Shown: piece after piece, positions 7,574 through 10,299 of the stretch
How positions within the stretch are numbered: position 1 is the first letter of the stretch
Layout of the letters: the number at the start of each line of letters is the position of its first letter
Assembly (NCBI GenBank): GCA_018825925.1
Contig: JAHKAT010000339.1
Location: 1 to 10,299 of the forward strand
From: Bacteroidota bacterium
GTDB taxonomy: Bacteria > Bacteroidota > Bacteroidia > Flavobacteriales_D > Crocinitomicaceae
Direction: 5' to 3'
Length of the DNA: 10,299 nt
The notes under the pieces: generated by a model
What the model was told of the DNA's origin: nothing
Seen by the model: only the letters and a program-made list of their open reading frames with translations
Databases searched by the model: none
Translations under genes and position numbers: made by a program

Positions 7574-8328
7574 TGACAGAAAACCGTAAGATTTATTTTG
7601 CATCTGATTTTCATTTAGGTGTGCCTACTATCAAAGCGAGTAGACAGCGTGAAGCTTCAATTATTCGTTGGTTAGATTTTGTGAAGCAGGATGCCAAAGA
7701 ACTTTACTTGGTAGGAGATCTTTTTGATTTTTGGTTTGAACACAAGTACACCGTTCCGAAAGGACATGTTCGGTTTTTAGGAAAACTAGCTGAAATTGTC
7801 GATTCTGGCATACCCATTCATGTATTTACAGGAAACCACGATATGTGGATGTTTGACTACCTGAAAGAAGAAATTGGTGTTTACATTCACAGAACGAATG
7901 TTGAACGTGTTTGGGATGACAAGAAATTTCTAATAGGCCATGGAGATGGTTTAGGACCAGGTGACCATGGGTATAAATTTTTAAAAAGATTATTTGCTAA
8001 TAAATTTTGTCAATGGTTATTTGCTCGTCTTCACCCCAATTTTTCTTTTGGATTAGCCCATCTATCCTCAAAAAAAAGTCGACTACATACAGCCTCTGAA
8101 GATGAAAAATACCTTGGGGATGATCAAGAATGGTTAGCCATTTATTCGAAGGAAATATTAGAAAAAGAACATTTTGACTATTTTATTTTTGGACACCGAC
8201 ACTTGCCAATTGACCTGCAATTGAACGACAAAAGCAGGTATCTTAATCTCGGTGAATGGATCAACTATCGCAGTTATGCGGTCTTTGATAATGGAGAGCT
8301 TTCCCTAAAATATTGGGAGAAAGATTAA
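7573..8328 (+). CDS. lpxH: UDP-2,3-diacylglucosamine diphosphatase (calcineurin-like metallophosphoesterase)
   Basis: LpxH hydrolyses UDP-2,3-diacylglucosamine to lipid X and UMP at the inner membrane surface, an early lipid A step. The metal-binding motifs of the calcineurin-like family are all present: SDFHLG (D12, H14), GDLFDFW (D49), GNHDMWM (N88, H89), GHGDGLGPGD (H123) and GHRH (H208, H210). SDFHLG, the FDFWFE box and the helical insert around 130-190 are typical of LpxH rather than of generic phosphoesterases. The start is GTG at 7573 in TAGTG, overlapping the preceding stop by one base. It places MTENRKIYFASDFHLG at the usual distance from the first motif, and no ATG is available before that motif. 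With lpxK at the other end of the cluster, context supports the lipid A role. It is the last gene of the unit. Confidence 0.92.
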   Translation: MTENRKIYFASDFHLGVPTIKASRQREASIIRWLDFVKQDAKELYLVGDLFDFWFEHKYTVPKGHVRFLGKLAEIVDSGIPIHVFTGNHDMWMFDYLKEEIGVYIHRTNVERVWDDKKFLIGHGDGLGPGDHGYKFLKRLFANKFCQWLFARLHPNFSFGLAHLSSKKSRLHTASEDEKYLGDDQEWLAIYSKEILEKEHFDYFIFGHRHLPIDLQLNDKSRYLNLGEWINYRSYAVFDNGELSLKYWEKD

Positions 8329-8392
8329 TATTACACAACTCATGTGTTAGGTATATTCTTCATTCTTTGCTTCCATAGAATTTCTTATAAAT

Positions 8393-8422
8393 AAAAAAAC
8401 CGCCTCCAAAACTTGAAGGCGG
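8393..8422 (-). terminator. Intrinsic terminator for the leftward lipoprotein/globin genes
   Basis: Read leftwards, the RNA folds CCGCCUUCAA / UUGGAGGCGG, a 10-bp stem with one G-U wobble and a GUU loop, followed by seven U (the A-run at 8393-8399). Read rightwards, the wobble becomes an A-C mismatch and no T-run follows, so the element is directional. It sits 19 bases past the stop at 8442. Confidence 0.9.
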
Positions 8423-8441
8423 CTCCTAAAAACTTCAATAA

Positions 8442-8810
8442 TTAGTTCTTTTTGAATTTTTGCTTCAATTCAAAAGTTCCATTGGTGCTTAAAAGCGTTA
8501 AATCTGTTTTTGTATACTCAACAACAGTATAAGAATTTGTTGAAGTGGTCAAAACATTTCCATCCAAAGTATATTCGAACGTAGAGGTTGATTTGTTAGC
8601 TTTAGAGTCGGTATATTCAACTGAACCAGTTCCTTCTTTTTTATCTTTTTCAAAAGTTAAAACAGTCACTCCTTTATCAGCAGTAATTTCAGCATCATTT
8701 TCAGACATTAAAGTCCAAGAACCATCCATTCTCTTATTTACTTTCTTTTCTTTCGAACATGCTCCTAAAACTAAGGTAGCCGCAACAAATAACATTAATA
8801 TTTTTTTCAT
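8442..8810 (-). CDS. Small lipocalin-like lipoprotein
   Basis: A 122-residue exported lipoprotein of unknown function. The signal MKKILMLFVAATLVLGAC carries a clear lipobox (LGAC, C18), followed by a lysine/glutamate-rich tether (SKEKKVNKR). The mature part is almost all beta-prone. It opens with MDGSWTL, the G-x-W type start of lipocalin-like domains common in Bacteroidota (DUF5004/lipocalin-like group), and continues with alternating strands (VLTFEKDK, GSVEYTD, STFEYTLDG, TYTVVEYT-like repeats, LTLLSTNGTFEL). Such domains form small barrels and may bind hydrophobic ligands; nothing here identifies one. It is the third leftward gene, 28 bases after the globin-like gene, and is followed by a strong terminator, so it may be co-transcribed with its upstream neighbours. 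The coding call is firm; the fold is inferred from pattern. Confidence 0.85.
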   Translation of the reverse strand: MKKILMLFVAATLVLGACSKEKKVNKRMDGSWTLMSENDAEITADKGVTVLTFEKDKKEGTGSVEYTDSKANKSTSTFEYTLDGNVLTTSTNSYTVVEYTKTDLTLLSTNGTFELKQKFKKN

Positions 8811-8838
8811 CTTAAATGTGTTTTTAATATTTTATTAA

Positions 8839-9438
8839 TTATTTCTGAACAATTGATGTTCTCAATGTTTCAAGAACTTTTCCTAGGTCAGATACCAAAG
8901 GTGAAGTTGCTGGAACTCCATTTTCTCCAGCACCAGCTACTATAAAACCAACAAATTTAGTGTAATCCGCATTGTCCGATTTAGCTCCCATACGAGGGTT
9001 TTTAGCTGGATCATGAGCTGTCACCATATCAGTTCCAGTATATGCATAAGCTGGGTTCTTAGAACCTGTTGCTGCACAGAAGAAATCCGTTAGGTTTTCA
9101 CTTAATTCTGCTAATCCTGATGTGTTTGCTGGAGATTCACTCAACTCACTCACCAAAACTGGGAAAAACTTAGTTAAAAATTCACCGTCAGCTGCAATTA
9201 AGAAAATGGTACTATCCACTACAGAGCGTAGAGTCAAACGACCAGATTCTATCATTGTACCAGGATTATTAGGATCTTCCGTTAAAGCGGTTCCTCCCAA
9301 ACGATTGTATAAATCGTAATTATTGTTCGCCAATCCTGCTGAAGCAGTAGAAGCATCTGTTGTATCTTTCTTACAAGATGTAACAGTTAAGCCAAATCCC
9401 AATACTAGGGTGGCAAAAATTAGAGTGTACTTTCTCAT
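8839..9438 (-). CDS. Lipoprotein with truncated-haemoglobin-like domain
   Basis: A 199-residue exported protein. The signal peptide ends in TVTSC, with C22 as the probable lipidation site and KKD following. The mature part follows the group I truncated globin pattern. LYNRLGG (43-49) matches the helix A start LYxRLGG. SVVD (72-75) starts helix B. EFLTKFF (86-92) gives the CD-region Phe. LTDFFCAATGS (116-126) matches helix E and the GG turn. YTGTDMVTAH (133-142) matches YTGRSMxxAH, so H142 is the likely proximal haem ligand. NADYTKFVGFI then matches helix G. Differences from usual cytosolic members are a roughly 20-residue insertion after LGG, a longer loop after the proximal His, and no Tyr at the expected B10 site (I78/F79). 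It probably binds haem in the envelope; its ligand and reaction are unknown. It lies 30 bases after the HMA-like gene in an apparent operon. Exported globins of this kind are unusual, so the fold call is good but the role is open. Confidence 0.8.
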   Translation of the reverse strand: MRKYTLIFATLVLGFGLTVTSCKKDTTDASTASAGLANNNYDLYNRLGGTALTEDPNNPGTMIESGRLTLRSVVDSTIFLIAADGEFLTKFFPVLVSELSESPANTSGLAELSENLTDFFCAATGSKNPAYAYTGTDMVTAHDPAKNPRMGAKSDNADYTKFVGFIVAGAGENGVPATSPLVSDLGKVLETLRTSIVQK

Positions 9439-9468
9439 TGTTTTACTTATTTGTTTAAATTAAAATTA

Positions 9469-9903
9469 CTAGTCAATAATATTTTGAAAGAATCTTCCCA
9501 TTCTATAAGAAATAGAAGATTTGTCCATAACTGGGCAACCATTTGCCATATCCTTTTTGTTTATTTCAAACTTCTTTACAGGATATCCTTTGTTTTCAAG
9601 AGCAGCTACAATTTTGTCCGGAGATTGAACCGAAGGGTCTAATTCATAAACGATTGCCTTTTCACTAAAACCAAATTTCGCCACTCTAACACCTTCCATT
9701 TCACGGATAGTTTGAGTGATTTCAATAGCTTTCAATGAATCAACCGATTGGGTTAAATCAATTCTTGATAATTGACGTTTTCTTAGATCTTGGACAGTAT
9801 CCTTCTTTGTTACCATCATTATATGTACAAATAATGTGATCACAAGTAAAAGAAACACAGATCCTGTTACTATTATAAGTCGTTTCCAAATTTTTCTTTT
9901 CAT
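9469..9903 (-). CDS. Membrane-anchored protein with degenerate HMA-like domain
   Basis: A 144-residue protein with a basic N-terminus (MKRKIWKR), one membrane segment (about 9-31) and a soluble part expected outside the cytoplasm. About 46-113 follows the beta-alpha-beta-beta-alpha-beta pattern of heavy-metal-associated domains: SRIDL, helix SLKAIEITQTIREMEGV, strands VRVAKFGF and KAIVYELDP, helix SPDKIVAALENKGY, and strand PVKKFEI. The MxCxxC metal loop is missing; the two cysteine positions fall near D55 and K58. The only cysteine in the protein is C123, in MANGCPVMD near the C-terminus, with Met119 and Met126 beside it. It may therefore act through the fold or through this Cys/Met tail rather than as a classical copper chaperone. 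It is the first leftward gene, 30 bases ahead of the globin-like lipoprotein, which suggests a shared envelope role. The ATG at 9903 is the natural start. I do not recognise a named family. Confidence 0.8.
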   Translation of the reverse strand: MKRKIWKRLIIVTGSVFLLLVITLFVHIMMVTKKDTVQDLRKRQLSRIDLTQSVDSLKAIEITQTIREMEGVRVAKFGFSEKAIVYELDPSVQSPDKIVAALENKGYPVKKFEINKKDMANGCPVMDKSSISYRMGRFFQNIID

Positions 9904-9981
9904 GTTCTTGTTTTGTTTATGACAGTTCTATGACAATCATCAAATAAACGCACTAAGATGAAATCTGGATGTTGACATAGT

Positions 9982-10003
9982 TGTTAAAAAAAATCTTTTA
10001 ACA
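9982..10003. repeat. AT-rich perfect inverted repeat, possible operator
   Basis: TGTTAAAA (9982-9989) and TTTTAACA (9996-10003) are perfect 8-base inverted arms around AAAATC. The element lies 79 bases upstream of the HMA-like gene start, at a distance suited to a regulator site. No T-run follows in either direction, so it is not a terminator. The arms are AT-rich, so chance is a real alternative. Confidence 0.4.
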
Positions 10004-10161
10004 TTTCGAATTAAAACCAAACACTACATAATTGAATTACAGCTATTTGAGTCAATTAAAGAAGGATTGCGAAGGGTAAATAAATAACCAGAATTAAAAC
10101 ATTGGTTCCAACAAGCTTAAAATAACATGAAGTAATTCGAAAAATTCACCAGGCTCTCTCA

Positions 10162-10189
10162 TCCGTCCACGTATTAACGTTTGGACGGA
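10162..10189 (-). other. Stable hairpin in intergenic DNA, possible structured RNA or element end
   Basis: TCCGTCC (10162-10168) pairs with GGACGGA (10183-10189), and ACGT (10169-10172) pairs with ACGT (10177-10180). This gives 7 + 4 bp with a two-base bulge and a four-base loop. Read leftwards, two more G-U pairs extend the stem outward (10190/10161 and 10191/10160); read rightwards these are mismatches, which hints at leftward transcription. No T-run follows. I recognise no known riboswitch or RNA family. Confidence 0.4.
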
Positions 10190-10220
10190 CACACGTACCA
10201 TCAGCACCCAAAAAATGAGC

Positions 10221-10252
10221 AAAAAAAAAACCTCATTCCAAAAGGAACGAGG
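10221..10252 (-). terminator. Intrinsic terminator of a leftward gene entering from the right
   Basis: Leftward RNA folds CCUCGUUCC / GGAAUGAGG with a UUUU loop, a continuous 9-bp stem including one G-U pair, followed by ten U (A-run at 10221-10230). In the other direction the G-U becomes an A-C mismatch and there is no T-run, so the direction is clear. Confidence 0.88.
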
Positions 10253-10256
10253 GTTC

Positions 10257-10299
10257 TTAATCCCGATAGGAATCGGGAGGCATCTTTTCTTTAACAATG
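10257..10299 (-). CDS. Possible C-terminal end of a leftward gene, mostly outside the window
   Basis: One leftward frame reads IVKEKMPPDSYRD and stops at 10257-10259, five bases before the terminator stem. This is where the terminated gene would be expected to end. Only 13 codons are visible and part of them lies in a GC-rich palindrome, so the frame choice is uncertain. The real stop could instead be the TAA in another frame at about 10292-10294. No function can be given. Confidence 0.35.
   Translation of the reverse strand, partial: IVKEKMPPDSYRD
10261..10278. repeat. GC-rich palindrome resembling a dispersed REP-like repeat
   Basis: TCCCGAT (10261-10267) and ATCGGGA (10272-10278) are perfect 7-base inverted arms around AGGA, and the element is GC-richer than its surroundings. 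From memory, CCCGAT-loop-ATCGGG palindromes recur between genes in many Bacteroidota genomes. Only one copy is in this window, so the repeat status is inferred. Confidence 0.5.

Larger units (their letters stand above)
1948..8328 (+). other. Predicted six-gene transcription unit: lpxK, PNP, gatB, two TlpA-like genes, lpxH
   Basis: Six genes on one strand follow each other with junctions of -29, +22, -17, +25 and -1 bases, and I find no hairpin plus T-tract between any of them. They are therefore probably co-transcribed and partly translationally coupled; this is inferred from spacing. Functions are mixed: lipid A assembly at both ends, with purine salvage, tRNA transamidation and envelope thiol redox between. 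No convincing TAnnTTTG/TTG promoter was found in the 121 bases between the purT and lpxK starts. No T-rich terminator follows lpxH. The weak ACACA/TGTGT hairpin at 8333-8347 is not convincing. Confidence 0.75.
9904..10256. other. Intergenic region, no protein-coding gene seen
   Basis: About 350 bases between the HMA-like gene start and the likely stop of a leftward gene. It holds an AT-rich palindrome, a GC-richer hairpin and a leftward terminator, each listed separately. A 67-codon leftward open frame across 10094-10297 runs through the terminator hairpin and is not a credible gene. The promoter for the leftward genes must lie here, but I found no full TAnnTTTG with a correctly spaced TTG element. 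Confidence 0.6.

Noticed and set aside
8333..8347. ACACA/TGTGT hairpin after lpxH as its terminator
   Set aside because: Only five pairs, weak, and no T-run directly after it.
9941..9948. TTTATTTG (leftward) upstream of the HMA-like gene as a -7 box
   Set aside because: One mismatch to TAnnTTTG in a conserved position and no upstream TTG within the usual spacing.
10094..10297. Leftward open frame of 67 codons
   Set aside because: It runs straight through a strong terminator hairpin with its T-run and through two palindromes, has no recognisable domain, and starts at a TTG within the likely end of another gene.
1..10299. CRISPR arrays, insertion sequences, tRNA, rRNA and phage genes
   Set aside because: No regularly spaced repeats, transposase or integrase motifs, tRNA-like T-loop sequences or rRNA segments were seen on either strand.

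Overview
The window reads as a stretch of Bacteroidota chromosome. The evidence is AT-rich sequence, A/T-rich start regions without clear Shine-Dalgarno sites, several small lipoproteins, TlpA-type thioredoxins with a DUF4369-like N-terminal half, and GatB, LpxH and LpxK proteins of the type I associate with that phylum. A closer placement (Flavobacteriia-like is my guess) is inference only.

Left part (1-1826): the 3' end of a family 3 glycoside hydrolase runs rightwards and stops 7 bases from the end of a leftward purT, the formate-dependent GAR transformylase of purine synthesis. Middle (1948-8328): six rightward genes with junctions of -29, +22, -17, +25 and -1 bases, almost certainly one transcription unit. 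They are lpxK (lipid A 4'-kinase), a trimeric-type purine nucleoside phosphorylase, gatB (tRNA amidotransferase), two tandem paralogous exported thioredoxin-like proteins (one a lipoprotein, one with an ordinary signal peptide), and lpxH (UDP-2,3-diacylglucosamine hydrolase). Two lipid A enzymes therefore bracket nucleotide salvage, tRNA charging and envelope redox genes.

Right part (8393-9903): three leftward genes read from 9903 to 8442 and end in a strong leftward terminator. They encode a membrane-anchored protein with an HMA-like fold lacking the CxxC metal site, a lipoprotein whose body looks like a truncated haemoglobin, and a small lipocalin-like lipoprotein. This is the least ordinary part of the window: it suggests an envelope haem- or metal-related module. 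Far right (9904-10299): a mostly non-coding stretch with an AT-rich palindrome, a GC-richer hairpin, a second strong leftward terminator, and a GC-rich palindrome that resembles a dispersed REP-like repeat. A leftward gene probably ends at about 10257, with nearly all of it outside the window.

Most of the window is housekeeping. The points worth a second look are the lipid-anchored truncated globin with its degenerate HMA partner, and a purine nucleoside phosphorylase whose pocket residues partly resemble methylthioadenosine phosphorylase. I see no CRISPR array, insertion sequence, tRNA or rRNA.
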